Positions 39,556 to 48,134 are shown, counted from the first letter of the stretch. The stretch: 64,000 nt of DNA from [Lactobacillus] timonensis (GCF_900240275.1 NZ_LT964761.1:1013868-1077867), one strand, 5' to 3'. Made by a program: numbers and translations. Notes: generated by a model from the sequence alone, not told the origin.

Positions 39556-40695
39556 TTATTTTTCCTCCTTAAATTCATCTTGTGGGTTAGATTTGCTAAT
39601 ACTCTGACGTTGATCGGAATTTGGCACCAGAGTTGGCTTACCCGCAGGTTTAACAATTTCTTGACTAAACAGTTCGGTGAATTTCTTCTTACCGACCTGT
39701 TTTTCTAGTTTTGTAATCGATAATAGCTTCTTTTGGTAAATATCATGGTAGCCATGTTCTTCAGCAATTTTTGCTACGGCAGCTTCATCCTTGTAATGGC
39801 GGACAGACCTACCTTCGACTATTTTGTAACCAGGCCACTGCTTACCATGGTTAATGGCTAGGTCAGCGGCATAGTCTTTAATTTCGTGAGCCCAACGATT
39901 CAAATCATCGATGTGTTCGAGAACCTCGGTTACCTCACTATCTGTTAGCAAGTTCGGTGACCGTAGTTGAAAGCGGGTGAGCTTGTGATGATAGTCAAAA
40001 CGAGCTCGCAGTACAGCATTACAAGCGGAGAATTGGCACCAAGGACCATAATGGACGGTACCTTTGCCAGCAAATGCGAGTTCGGCTTTCTCTTTTAATT
40101 CGGAATTGGCCCAGTGCATTAGTTCTTTAGCATTAATGGTCCAGGTACTAATATTGGCCATCCGAGGTTGAAAGATTGTCGTTTCAACTTCATCAACGTT
40201 GTACAGACTGCCGAACATTTCTAGTGCACCGACGGCATAGAGTTTCATCTGGGGATTGTTCTGCGCTTCTACCCGGACACCCTTGCCATACTTAAAGTCG
40301 ATAATATGGAGTAGGTGATCAGAAACAATTACGCAGTCGCCAGTACCAAAACCTTCAGGCACATATTTAGAAAAGTCCAGTTTCTGTTCCACACGGATGG
40401 TGGCGTCGGGTGCGTATTCTTTAGCTTTGTGATATTGTTCCAGAACATAGCTAGCGTAATCATCGGTTAGGTCTTCCATCTCATCTGATTGGTAATCAGA
40501 AGTAGGGCGTTTAAACTCATCACCGAGTAATCGATGGATCTTATATTCTCCCAGTGCGTGGGCAGCCGTTCCTTCAGCAGCTACATTAGAAGTAGTGTGG
40601 GGGAAGTATTGCTCTAGTCGTGGGAGTGGTGGAGCACTTAGCCAACGATTAGCACTGGAAGCTGATAATAATGCGTGGTGGGTTGGTGAACTCAT
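39556..40695 (-). CDS. DUF2800 exonuclease-like protein
   Basis: A 379-residue RecB/Cas4-like PD-(D/E)xK nuclease family protein. 'SASSANRWLSAPPLPRLE' and 'VAAEGTAAHALGEY' are the N-terminal hallmarks; the core is 'GTGDCVIVS' and 'HIIDFKYGKG' with Asp and Asp-x-Lys. The cysteine cluster normally following has fewer cysteines here ('GPWCQFSACNAVLRARF'), so an iron-sulphur cluster is doubtful. It pairs with DUF2815, probably as a recombination or replication module. Confidence 0.85.
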   Translation of the reverse strand: MSSPTHHALLSASSANRWLSAPPLPRLEQYFPHTTSNVAAEGTAAHALGEYKIHRLLGDEFKRPTSDYQSDEMEDLTDDYASYVLEQYHKAKEYAPDATIRVEQKLDFSKYVPEGFGTGDCVIVSDHLLHIIDFKYGKGVRVEAQNNPQMKLYAVGALEMFGSLYNVDEVETTIFQPRMANISTWTINAKELMHWANSELKEKAELAFAGKGTVHYGPWCQFSACNAVLRARFDYHHKLTRFQLRSPNLLTDSEVTEVLEHIDDLNRWAHEIKDYAADLAINHGKQWPGYKIVEGRSVRHYKDEAAVAKIAEEHGYHDIYQKKLLSITKLEKQVGKKKFTELFSQEIVKPAGKPTLVPNSDQRQSISKSNPQDEFKEEK

Positions 40696-41009
40696 TGTCC
40701 TAATCCCTCCGCACTGTAGTAAAGATCTTCGTAATCTTTGGGATCCACGTCAGAAAGCTTCTCGGCACCAAACTTATGGAGCAATTCTTTAACTTGGTCG
40801 GTATAACCTTCGGCACTCTTCCTTGCCAGCATCTTGCGAACCGTTACTTTGTCTTCAATTGAGTCACACTTTAGTTGCTCATCATCACTTGAAACTTCAT
40901 TTTCGTTGCTTGATAACAATTGACGGATGGACTGAACGGTTTCTTTGGTTTGGTCGATTTGTTTTTCAAGCTCCTTGAGTTTCAAATCAAGGTCATTCAT
41001 TACGCTCAT
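40692..41009 (-). CDS. Small coiled-coil phage protein, unknown
   Basis: A 105-residue protein with an N-terminal heptad pattern ('LDLKLKELEKQIDQTKETV') and a charged C-terminus. The ATG at 41009 has AAAGGA 8 bases upstream. Coupled by overlap to the DUF2800 gene downstream and to the small gene upstream. I do not recognise the family. Confidence 0.55.
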   Translation of the reverse strand: MSVMNDLDLKLKELEKQIDQTKETVQSIRQLLSSNENEVSSDDEQLKCDSIEDKVTVRKMLARKSAEGYTDQVKELLHKFGAEKLSDVDPKDYEDLYYSAEGLGQ

Positions 41010-41196
41010 AGGAATCATCCTTTACTTCGTTAATTTCTAGTTGTTGAACATCTTTGCCGGGTGCAATCACCATTAAGTGGTGTGGGTTGCCGAGCAACAA
41101 ACGCAGTAATTTTTCACGGACTGTGATTTGACGCATGTTGACGACACCATCTTGGTGGGGATGCTTGGCTACTGAAATTGCAATTTTATTAGCCAT
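40993..41196 (-). CDS. Small phage protein, unknown
   Basis: A 67-residue protein with 'QITVREKLLRLLLGNPHHLMV' as its most conserved-looking part. ATG at 41196 follows AAAGGAT. It is the second gene of the early operon and overlaps the next by 17 bases. No function can be assigned. Confidence 0.5.
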   Translation of the reverse strand: MANKIAISVAKHPHQDGVVNMRQITVREKLLRLLLGNPHHLMVIAPGKDVQQLEINEVKDDSYERNE

Positions 41197-41236
41197 GATG
41201 GTTATCCTTTCTTATTAAATTTAGTAAGGAATAATT

Positions 41237-41275
41237 GCCTTACACTTACAGGCCATGGGAAAGAAAAAAGTAAAC
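41237..41275 (-). repeat. Dispersed intergenic element, copy S3
   Basis: Minus-strand reading CGTTTACTTTTTTC, variable arm, TGGCCTGTAAGTG, TAAGG. It aligns with S1 and S2 over about 38 bases with several substitutions; here no T-run follows. Confidence 0.5.
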
Positions 41276-41277
41276 GA

Positions 41278-41736
41278 TTATTTTTGAAGATTTTTCTTGA
41301 GCCGTCGATAGATAGTTTGGAAACGCTTAGTGATCGCCATCTTGGTCACTCCGTCGTCTTTGGCAATGTCGATCTGTTTCATGCCATCCCAGAACTTCTT
41401 CATGATCAACTTTTGCTGTCCTGGTGTAAGTTGACTGATACTTTGTTGGAGTTGATCCATTTCTTCCTTATTAATTACCTCTTGCAACGGATCAGCATCA
41501 TCTTTTACCAGGGCGCCATATGGGTCATAGGCTTCGAGTGAAACATGACGACGGGTTTCACGGTGGTTATCGTTGTATTCAATACGATTAAGTTCGATGA
41601 TTTCTTTGCCTTTAGCTTCTGTGACCGTGATTTCTTTGATCCCAGTTGGTTGATGTAGCTTAATGTGCATACTGCCATCTTTAGTATCTGAGATCTCCAT
41701 GTTGAGCTGGTGACGGTCGTCGTAGTATTTCTTCAT
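41278..41736 (-). CDS. Sigma-70 region 4-like transcription regulator
   Basis: A 152-residue protein whose C-terminal third ('ISQLTPGQQKLIMKKFWDGM', 'QIDIAKDDGVTKMAITKRFQ') is a sigma region 4-type helix-turn-helix, as in phage-encoded sigma-like regulators. The N-terminal part is a charged domain lacking region 2. It is the first gene of the element's early operon, so it may switch on the genes downstream. ATG follows GAGGAGG. Confidence 0.7.
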   Translation of the reverse strand: MKKYYDDRHQLNMEISDTKDGSMHIKLHQPTGIKEITVTEAKGKEIIELNRIEYNDNHRETRRHVSLEAYDPYGALVKDDADPLQEVINKEEMDQLQQSISQLTPGQQKLIMKKFWDGMKQIDIAKDDGVTKMAITKRFQTIYRRLKKNLQK

Positions 41737-41759
41737 AAAAAATTCCTCCTCTTGGATCT

Positions 41760-41866
41760 CCCAAGCGAAGGAATCGAAGGCATACTAAAAGCCACTAACA
41801 AGGCAATAAGAAACAGACCTAAACGATAAATCGCTTGGGTACTGCAACTTGCCTTACTAGTGGCTT
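41760..41866 (-). promoter_or_regulatory. Interleaved inverted repeats in the leader of the sigma-like gene
   Basis: Arm A (41760-41768) pairs with A' (41831-41839) over 9 bases; arm B (41789-41806) pairs with B' (41849-41866) over 18 positions with two mismatches. The order A-B-A'-B' is the topology of a pseudoknot or of two mutually exclusive stems in the minus-strand leader, ending 24 bases before the start codon. Confidence 0.6.
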
Positions 41867-41979
41867 GTTACAGAATGTTATTCAGTTAGGTGCATGCTAG
41901 TAAAAGTTGTTGATCGAGCAACACATGCTGTTCAGCTACAATAGGGTAACGAGTACATACGGATAAATAATTAAAAACT

Positions 41980-41988
41980 TGATATAAT
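41980..41988 (+). promoter_or_regulatory. Extended -10 promoter of the defence operon
   Basis: TGATATAAT (TG, one base, TATAAT) lies about 175 bases before the first gene of the operon. The gap 41737-42164 holds the divergent control region of the phage-like element and of the defence operon, and probably the right attachment junction, which I cannot locate. Confidence 0.5.
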
Positions 41989-42044
41989 AAAAAAGCGTAA
42001 TATACGAGTTTCAATATTTTTTGATACTGCTCTATGTAACTGTA

Positions 42045-42067
42045 GTAAAGAAGTTGTATTTCTTTAC
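42045..42067. promoter_or_regulatory. Operator-like palindrome
   Basis: GTAAAGAA (42045-42052) and TTCTTTAC (42060-42067) form a perfect 8-base inverted repeat with a 7-base spacer downstream of the extended -10; CTTTAC recurs twice within the next 70 bases. It could be a repressor site. Confidence 0.4.
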
Positions 42068-42164
42068 GTCTTCTAACCTGTCGTTTCTTTAGTCGATGTC
42101 AACAGGAATATTGCTTTACTTCCTTTACTTTTGTTACTATTTTTGGAATCGAAGGTAGAGATAA

Positions 42165-43055
42165 ATGGAAAAAGTGACTTATGATCATATGTACTTGTGC
42201 GGATGCGTATTTTTCTTTTTGCTATTACAAGCTGTAAAACCAAATGAAACTGCTAGATCTCATAGGGCCGGAGGTCATGATAAACATTCGGACTCTATCG
42301 TTATGAAGGACCTAATTTACACATTTACAGGTAGAAATGACTTTGGAACTGTTAAGGACACTTCACAATATAAGGAAGGAAAAACTGAGGGGACAGTAAA
42401 TCTTCCTTTCAACGATGGGGCGATAATAAATGCTTTTAAAGCCCTTATTAGTAAAAACCACTTATTGACCTTGTCTAGAATGAAAAAATTTGTGAGCGAG
42501 CATTTAAATCGTGATGTTAGTGAGTGGCTCGTGGGAGCAATACTAGATATCATTAGCTGTGACGATACTATTGCAAATAATTGCCCATTTTATGTGAAAA
42601 GCGACGGCAACGAATTATCTAAGAGTCAGCTGCTGGAAACTAACAAATTTGAGCTAGAACCATTTTTAGTTGGAATACTTCTTTTTATTTTGACGGAAAG
42701 GCGGGGAAAAAATCAGAATGGAAAGGCGACTTTAAATCTGCTGGGTGAGAAAAAAGCAAGAAAACCGAGAAATTTTGAATCTAAGGTTGGCCAATCTAGA
42801 GCTGAGAACATTATTGTTACTGAATGGCATGGAGATGCACACTTAGTTAAAGAAAAAACTAGACAAAATAAAAAAGCCTCCACGGAGGATTCCATGGAAG
42901 CTAATGTAATAAAAATGCAAGCTCAAGATTCACAAAATGATAATTCTAAGGGCGAAAAGAAGCAGACGATGATTAATCATCAAACGAACATAGTCCAAAA
43001 TGGTGACCATAACGTCAACATAACAAATAATGGAACAATGAATCTCAATTTATAA
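42165..43055 (+). CDS. Unknown defence protein with C-terminal RHIM-like motif
   Basis: A 296-residue protein if started at ATG 42165 (moderate site AAGGTAGAG). An alternative ATG at 42303 gives 250 residues and removes a hydrophobic segment (residues 11-24) that may not be real; the conserved-looking part begins 'MKDLIYTFTGRNDFG'. The middle is helical ('LSRMKKFVSEHLNRDVSEWL'). A basic, glutamine/asparagine-rich linker leads to the C-terminal motif QNGDHNVNITNN at 278-289, shared almost exactly with the next protein. The motif resembles RHIM and bacterial amyloid signalling motifs, so self-assembly with the neighbour is proposed. Family not recognised. First gene of the anticodon nuclease/type I restriction operon. 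Confidence 0.6.
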   Translation: MEKVTYDHMYLCGCVFFFLLLQAVKPNETARSHRAGGHDKHSDSIVMKDLIYTFTGRNDFGTVKDTSQYKEGKTEGTVNLPFNDGAIINAFKALISKNHLLTLSRMKKFVSEHLNRDVSEWLVGAILDIISCDDTIANNCPFYVKSDGNELSKSQLLETNKFELEPFLVGILLFILTERRGKNQNGKATLNLLGEKKARKPRNFESKVGQSRAENIIVTEWHGDAHLVKEKTRQNKKASTEDSMEANVIKMQAQDSQNDNSKGEKKQTMINHQTNIVQNGDHNVNITNNGTMNLNL

Positions 43056-43058
43056 GGA

Positions 43059-43718
43059 ATGGAAAAATTGAATAATGATATAAATCGGAATGAAAATGTG
43101 CCATCGAACAAGATAAGCGGCCCATCGATAAAGCAGTTAGAACAAAATGGTGACCATAACGTCAACATTACAAATAATCAAGGTGGAACTGTTAACCTTA
43201 ATTTTAATAATTCTCATTCTATAGGCCATGAAGCTGAAGATTTAATGGCTATCCAAACGTTTAGTAAAGTGTACTATCAATTATTAGTGACGAATGTATT
43301 GGTTGGTGGCTCTGCAATAATTCCCGCTAATCGTTCGCTACTACTTAATATGGTCCCTATTGAAATATTTAGCTCATGTTCGGAGCTTTCAGACCGTGGA
43401 ATAGAAAAGCTAAAAACTATTCCTGCAATTATTTGTCAAAAGAATACAGAATTTTATGGCAAAACAAGTCCATCGCAATCGGCATGGTATTGCCGTATAA
43501 CGGACGTAGTGATAGAAAAAAGTATAATAAGAGTGTTCTTTCATCCATTGGGGGCATTTGAACAAAATAAACTCGGTTACCAGCAAAACGCTTCTTTCTT
43601 TGGTATTAATATAGATTGTATGTTGACAGACTTAAATTTACCTGGATGGTATGTGCACAAGATAAATATTTTTAACGCTTTCGACAAAGCTGGCATATCT
43701 GGAATGCCACAACCCTAA
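43059..43718 (+). CDS. Unknown defence protein with N-terminal RHIM-like motif
   Basis: A 219-residue protein. Residues 29-40 are QNGDHNVNITNN, followed by a short 'GGTVNLNFNN' extension; this is the same motif as at the C-terminus of the preceding protein, and the underlying 36 bases (43143-43178 versus 42996-43031) differ at one position. The rest (about 55-219) is a mixed alpha/beta domain of unknown family ('SAWYCRITDVVIEKSIIRVF'). It starts 3 bases after the preceding gene. N-terminal placement here and C-terminal placement in the neighbour is the arrangement of known amyloid-signalling gene pairs; the function remains inference. Confidence 0.6.
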   Translation: MEKLNNDINRNENVPSNKISGPSIKQLEQNGDHNVNITNNQGGTVNLNFNNSHSIGHEAEDLMAIQTFSKVYYQLLVTNVLVGGSAIIPANRSLLLNMVPIEIFSSCSELSDRGIEKLKTIPAIICQKNTEFYGKTSPSQSAWYCRITDVVIEKSIIRVFFHPLGAFEQNKLGYQQNASFFGINIDCMLTDLNLPGWYVHKINIFNAFDKAGISGMPQP

Positions 43719-43740
43719 TTAAATTATTTGGAGCTGCAAT

Positions 43741-46032
43741 ATGGAAAAACTAAAATCGGAAATCACAAGTGTAGTTATAAGTGATGCTACCTTTAAGAAA
43801 AACTCACCAATAATTCACCCAACGTTTATTAATTATTTTTTTGGCAACAATGGTACAGGGAAATCTACTATTGCTAAAACTATAAAGTCTGGCGATGGGG
43901 TAATGTTTAAGAATGGCGACAATCTAAATGATTATGAGATTTTACTATACGACCAAAATTATATAGATGAAAACATCAAAGAACATGATGGGCTGCCAGG
44001 GGTCTTCACCGTAAATAAAAAGAATGCAGAGATTGAAAAAGAAATTGCTTCATTATTAGAAAGCGAAGAACAATCTTGGGAAAAAATTAACGAAGCAACT
44101 TCGAGTATAGAAGCATTAGAAAATCGTCAAAATACTTTAGAAGAACAAATTAAATCGAAATGCTGGGAAAAGACAAAATCAATTCGTAAGCAATTTGCTA
44201 AAACACAAAACGGATACCGCAGTTCAAAGAAAAAATTTATTGATGAGGTAAGAAGACATGATGCCAAAGAACATGATATTAAGCAATTGGATACTTTGTA
44301 TTCGATCGCATATTCTAAATCTGCAAGGCAATATCCATTGTTTAACGAGATTCAGTCAATTGCCGTTTTAGATAATATTTCTGGTAGCGGAATATTGTCA
44401 AAGAAAATTGTAAATTCTGCTGACACCGATTTGGCGGTTTTTTTAAAGCAAATAGGTGCTACGGAATGGGCACGACAGGGGCATGATCAATTTCATGAAA
44501 GAACAAATGGTAGATGCCCATATTGTTCTCAATTACTAAACCCAGATTTTGAATTAGAATTTGTAAGAAGTTTTGACGACCAGTATGAAAGTAACAGACA
44601 TGAGCTAAATGAATTTTTGAAAAAATATCGGGATTCCGCAAATAAACTATTTTTGTCTTTGGCACAAAAGCCTGATCCGCTATATCCAGATATTAATATG
44701 GAAGGATATGATGATAAGCTTCGACTGATTAAGTCATTAATTACGTCGAATATTGATAAAATACAATCAAAAATCGATGAGCCCACAAGAGTTGTCGTTT
44801 TAGAAAAAATTGGGCCGTTGCTGGATGAACTTTCACATTTAATAACAAAATTCAATAAATCAATAATTGAGAATAATGAAATAGTAACTTCTCTCAATCA
44901 AAAGCGTGAAGAATGCCAGCAAAAGATTTTCGAATACTTGGCAAACATGTTAAAAATCGATATAGAAGAGTTTGATTCAGCAAATAGAGACATTAATGAA
45001 GAAATTCAAAGGAAAAATAAAGTTAAGCAAGCAGCATCTGATAATATAAATGGCTTTAAAAAGAAAATCAGACAACTTAATAAGCAAACAGTTGAAACTG
45101 AAACAGCAATGAATAATATTAATTTAATGCTTAAAAGTTCGGGATTACAGGGATTCCATCTTATTCCTAAACAGGAAATGTCAGGGACATTAATACGCAA
45201 CTATGAAATTGTAAGAAATGACTCCGGGCATGTTGCTGAAAATCTTAGTGAGGGTGAACGAAACTTTATAGCCTTTTTGTACTTTTTACAGCAGGTGTAT
45301 GGTAATAATAGTACATCTGAAGAGGTTAAAAAGAAGATAATAATCATTGATGATCCAGTAACCAGTATGGATAGTGGAACTATGTTCATTATCGGAGCCG
45401 AGATACGTAAATTAATCGAAATTTGTCGAAATAATGTTGATAATCGGGATAGCTTAGCTTCGGGCAATTTAATTAAACAAATCTTTATTTTTACACATAA
45501 TGCATTCTTTCAAAGAGATATAACTTCTCTTCGAACAAAGGAATATCAGTATGTTTCATTTTATTTGATTACAAAGCATGATAATTGCTCGGAAATTAAG
45601 TTATGTGAAAAAATCAATCCAAATTGTCCTACTCAAAAATTAAATTTTAATCCTGTCACAAATTCCTATACTGCTTTATGGCGGGAGTATAAAGAAACAA
45701 AAAGTTGTCTTTCATTAATGAATATTATTCGACGTATTTTAGAATACTATTTTCTACAAATATGTGGCTATACCGGTGATGATATACGACGAAGAGTTTT
45801 GATAGACCATAGGGATGAATTTGCAGACAAAGATGATAGTACAGGACAATATCAACTGGTATCGTCAATGTTAGCTCATATGTCGGCTGCTAGGTTTGGA
45901 ATTTCTGATGACCTGCTTTTTATTGACGATAATTTGGATGGAAATGTAGACCAGTATAGAAAAAGTTTTAAGTTGATTTTCAAGTGTATGGGGCAAGAAC
46001 AACATTTTAATATGATGGTAGATGAAGCATAG
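43741..46032 (+). CDS. RloC/PrrC-type anticodon nuclease with ABC ATPase
   Basis: A 763-residue AAA_13-family protein. The N-terminal ABC ATPase has Walker A 'FGNNGTGKSTIAK' (about 32-44); long coiled coils flank a CxxC zinc-hook (Cys259-Pro-Tyr-Cys262) as in RloC. Signature 'LSEGERNFIAF' (about 502) and Walker B 'IIIIDDPVTSMDSG' (about 533) follow, with His in 'IFTHNAFFQ'. The C-terminal part contains Arg664/Glu668 in 'IIRRILEYYF' and His713, matching the R-xxx-E...H triad of PrrC-type anticodon nucleases. Known members cut tRNA anticodon loops when a partner type I restriction enzyme is disturbed (PrrC) or on DNA damage (RloC). Here it precedes hsdM, consistent with that guard role. Triad assignment is by eye. 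Confidence 0.8.
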   Translation: MEKLKSEITSVVISDATFKKNSPIIHPTFINYFFGNNGTGKSTIAKTIKSGDGVMFKNGDNLNDYEILLYDQNYIDENIKEHDGLPGVFTVNKKNAEIEKEIASLLESEEQSWEKINEATSSIEALENRQNTLEEQIKSKCWEKTKSIRKQFAKTQNGYRSSKKKFIDEVRRHDAKEHDIKQLDTLYSIAYSKSARQYPLFNEIQSIAVLDNISGSGILSKKIVNSADTDLAVFLKQIGATEWARQGHDQFHERTNGRCPYCSQLLNPDFELEFVRSFDDQYESNRHELNEFLKKYRDSANKLFLSLAQKPDPLYPDINMEGYDDKLRLIKSLITSNIDKIQSKIDEPTRVVVLEKIGPLLDELSHLITKFNKSIIENNEIVTSLNQKREECQQKIFEYLANMLKIDIEEFDSANRDINEEIQRKNKVKQAASDNINGFKKKIRQLNKQTVETETAMNNINLMLKSSGLQGFHLIPKQEMSGTLIRNYEIVRNDSGHVAENLSEGERNFIAFLYFLQQVYGNNSTSEEVKKKIIIIDDPVTSMDSGTMFIIGAEIRKLIEICRNNVDNRDSLASGNLIKQIFIFTHNAFFQRDITSLRTKEYQYVSFYLITKHDNCSEIKLCEKINPNCPTQKLNFNPVTNSYTALWREYKETKSCLSLMNIIRRILEYYFLQICGYTGDDIRRRVLIDHRDEFADKDDSTGQYQLVSSMLAHMSAARFGISDDLLFIDDNLDGNVDQYRKSFKLIFKCMGQEQHFNMMVDEA

Positions 46033-46052
46033 TAAAGGATGGAGAATAACAA

Positions 46053-48134
46053 ATGGTAAAAATTGATACTTCTTGGGATGAACAGCCAGTAGATATTACT
46101 AGTGAGGCTAACTTTATCTGGTCTATTGCCAATAAGTTACGTGGTACCTACATGCCTGATAAATATGGGGATGTCATTATTCCGATGACTATTATTAGGA
46201 GATTTGAATGTGCCCTAGAGCCAACAAAAGATAAGGTGCTGACGCAATATGAGGCAATGCCAACATATCCAGCTAGAGCGATGTATAAGATTAGTGGATT
46301 TCAGTTCTATAATACTAGTAAATTTGATCTGCAAGAATTATGTAATGATCCTGATAATATTAATTCTAATTTCAAATCATATTTAGCTGGTTTTTCGGCA
46401 GATGTTCAAGAGATCCTCCGAAATTTAGATATTGAAAGCAACATTAATAAAATGGATAAAGGCGGATGCTTATATAGCGTTGTTAAAGCATTCTCTGAGC
46501 TTGATTTAAGTGTTGCTAAATTTGACAGCATCAAAATGGGATACATCTTTGAAAATTTAATTGCCCGTTTTTACCAGAACGTTGACGCTGGGCAATTTTA
46601 CACCGGTCGTGACATTATTCGTCTTTGTGTCTCTTTATTACTTGCAGAGGGTAGTGAAGATATTTTAGAAGATAACAAGGTTGTCACTGTCTTGGACCAA
46701 GCATGTGGGACTGGCGGTATGTTATCAACAGCATATACATATTTGAAGCACTTGAATCCTACAGCTGATGTGCACCTTTTTGGTCAAGAACTAATGGGCC
46801 AGTCATATGCTGTTGGATTAGCCGAAATGTTAATCAAAAATCAAAATATTTCTAATTTTAAGCATGCAGATACCCTAAAGGAAGACTGCTTTCCCGATCA
46901 GAAGATGCGTTTTGTGTTAGAAAATCCTCCATTTGGTACTCCATGGGGTGGTAAAGATGCAAAACAAGGTCAAGAAGAATCAGTTAAAGAAGATTATTTA
47001 AAGGGCGACAGTAGTCGATGGCCAGCGGGGTTACCTAAAACAAATGATGCACAATTACTATTTGTTCAATCTGCTTTGGATAAATTAGATGATAATGGGC
47101 GAGCCGCCATTATTGAAAATGGTTCACCACTTTTTACAGGTAATACAGCATCAGGAGAATCACAGGTTAGACGTTGGTTGTTAGAGAATGATTATCTGGA
47201 TGCAATCGTAGCAATGCCGACTGATCTGTTTTACAACACGGAGTTGGTAACGTATATTTGGATTTTATCTAAAAAGAAAGATGAAAAGCGAAAAGGTAAA
47301 GTTCAATTTATTGATGCAACGAATATCTATGAAAAACTCAGGAAACCTTTGGGAAAGAAAAAGAATGAGTTTTCAAAAGAAAATCGTGAACAAATTACTA
47401 AGTTGTATACGGACTTTGAAGAGAATAATATCTCACAAATTCATGACAATGCTGAATTCATTTATCGTGAATACACAGTTATGCAGCCACTGCAACGTAG
47501 CTATGCTATTACAGAACAACGTATTGAAAAAATGCTCCCTAATTTGAGCAGCTTTTTTGATCCGGTTAAATTTGATGAACTTCAGAATAGTAATGAAAAG
47601 TTATCAGCTCGCGATGTAAAGAAATTAACTAAATTTAATAAAAATAAGCCGGTCTATGATCAACTGCTTTCCACTCTCAGAGATAACATTTCTGAAAAGG
47701 TTTATAAATCACCAGAAGTATTTAAGCCAGTTATTGAAGATCTACTTTCAGATATTGCAGATGATAAACTGATGAAAAAAATAGTTGATGGATTATCACA
47801 AATGGATAAATCAGCTGAAGTTCAAACCGATAAAAAGGGAAATATTATTTATGATAAAGATACAGCCGATTCGGAAATAGTTAATATAAAAACACCAATT
47901 AATCAATATATGGCGGAAGAAGTATTGCCTTTTGTACCGGATGCCAAAGCTTTTTTTGAAGAAAATTTGGGTAAAAAGAAACCCGTTATTAAAACAGGTG
48001 CAGCGATCCCATTTACTAGATACTTCTATAGGTATCAGATGCCCCAGTCGGTAGAGAAACTACAAAATATGATTGATAGTTTGGAACAATCGATTTCTGT
48101 GGAAATGAATAATTTGTTTGATAAAAACAGGTGA
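46053..48134 (+). CDS. hsdM: Type I restriction-modification methyltransferase subunit
   Basis: A 693-residue HsdM. The N-terminal helical domain ('FIWSIANKLRGTYMPDKYGD') is followed by the N6-adenine methyltransferase: SAM motif 'VLDQACGTGGML' (about 215) and catalytic 'ENPPFGTPWG' (about 290). The long C-terminal region with coiled coil contacts HsdS. With HsdS it forms the methyltransferase; with HsdR, the restriction complex. Starts 20 bases after the anticodon nuclease, with GGATGGAG upstream, and overlaps hsdS (ATGA). Confidence 0.95.
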   Translation: MVKIDTSWDEQPVDITSEANFIWSIANKLRGTYMPDKYGDVIIPMTIIRRFECALEPTKDKVLTQYEAMPTYPARAMYKISGFQFYNTSKFDLQELCNDPDNINSNFKSYLAGFSADVQEILRNLDIESNINKMDKGGCLYSVVKAFSELDLSVAKFDSIKMGYIFENLIARFYQNVDAGQFYTGRDIIRLCVSLLLAEGSEDILEDNKVVTVLDQACGTGGMLSTAYTYLKHLNPTADVHLFGQELMGQSYAVGLAEMLIKNQNISNFKHADTLKEDCFPDQKMRFVLENPPFGTPWGGKDAKQGQEESVKEDYLKGDSSRWPAGLPKTNDAQLLFVQSALDKLDDNGRAAIIENGSPLFTGNTASGESQVRRWLLENDYLDAIVAMPTDLFYNTELVTYIWILSKKKDEKRKGKVQFIDATNIYEKLRKPLGKKKNEFSKENREQITKLYTDFEENNISQIHDNAEFIYREYTVMQPLQRSYAITEQRIEKMLPNLSSFFDPVKFDELQNSNEKLSARDVKKLTKFNKNKPVYDQLLSTLRDNISEKVYKSPEVFKPVIEDLLSDIADDKLMKKIVDGLSQMDKSAEVQTDKKGNIIYDKDTADSEIVNIKTPINQYMAEEVLPFVPDAKAFFEENLGKKKPVIKTGAAIPFTRYFYRYQMPQSVEKLQNMIDSLEQSISVEMNNLFDKNR

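Noticed and set aside
42277-42306. Nine-codon leader peptide overlapping ATG 42303
   Set aside because: The GGAGG lies only 2 bases before its ATG, too close for efficient initiation; kept only as a doubt about the real start of the downstream gene.
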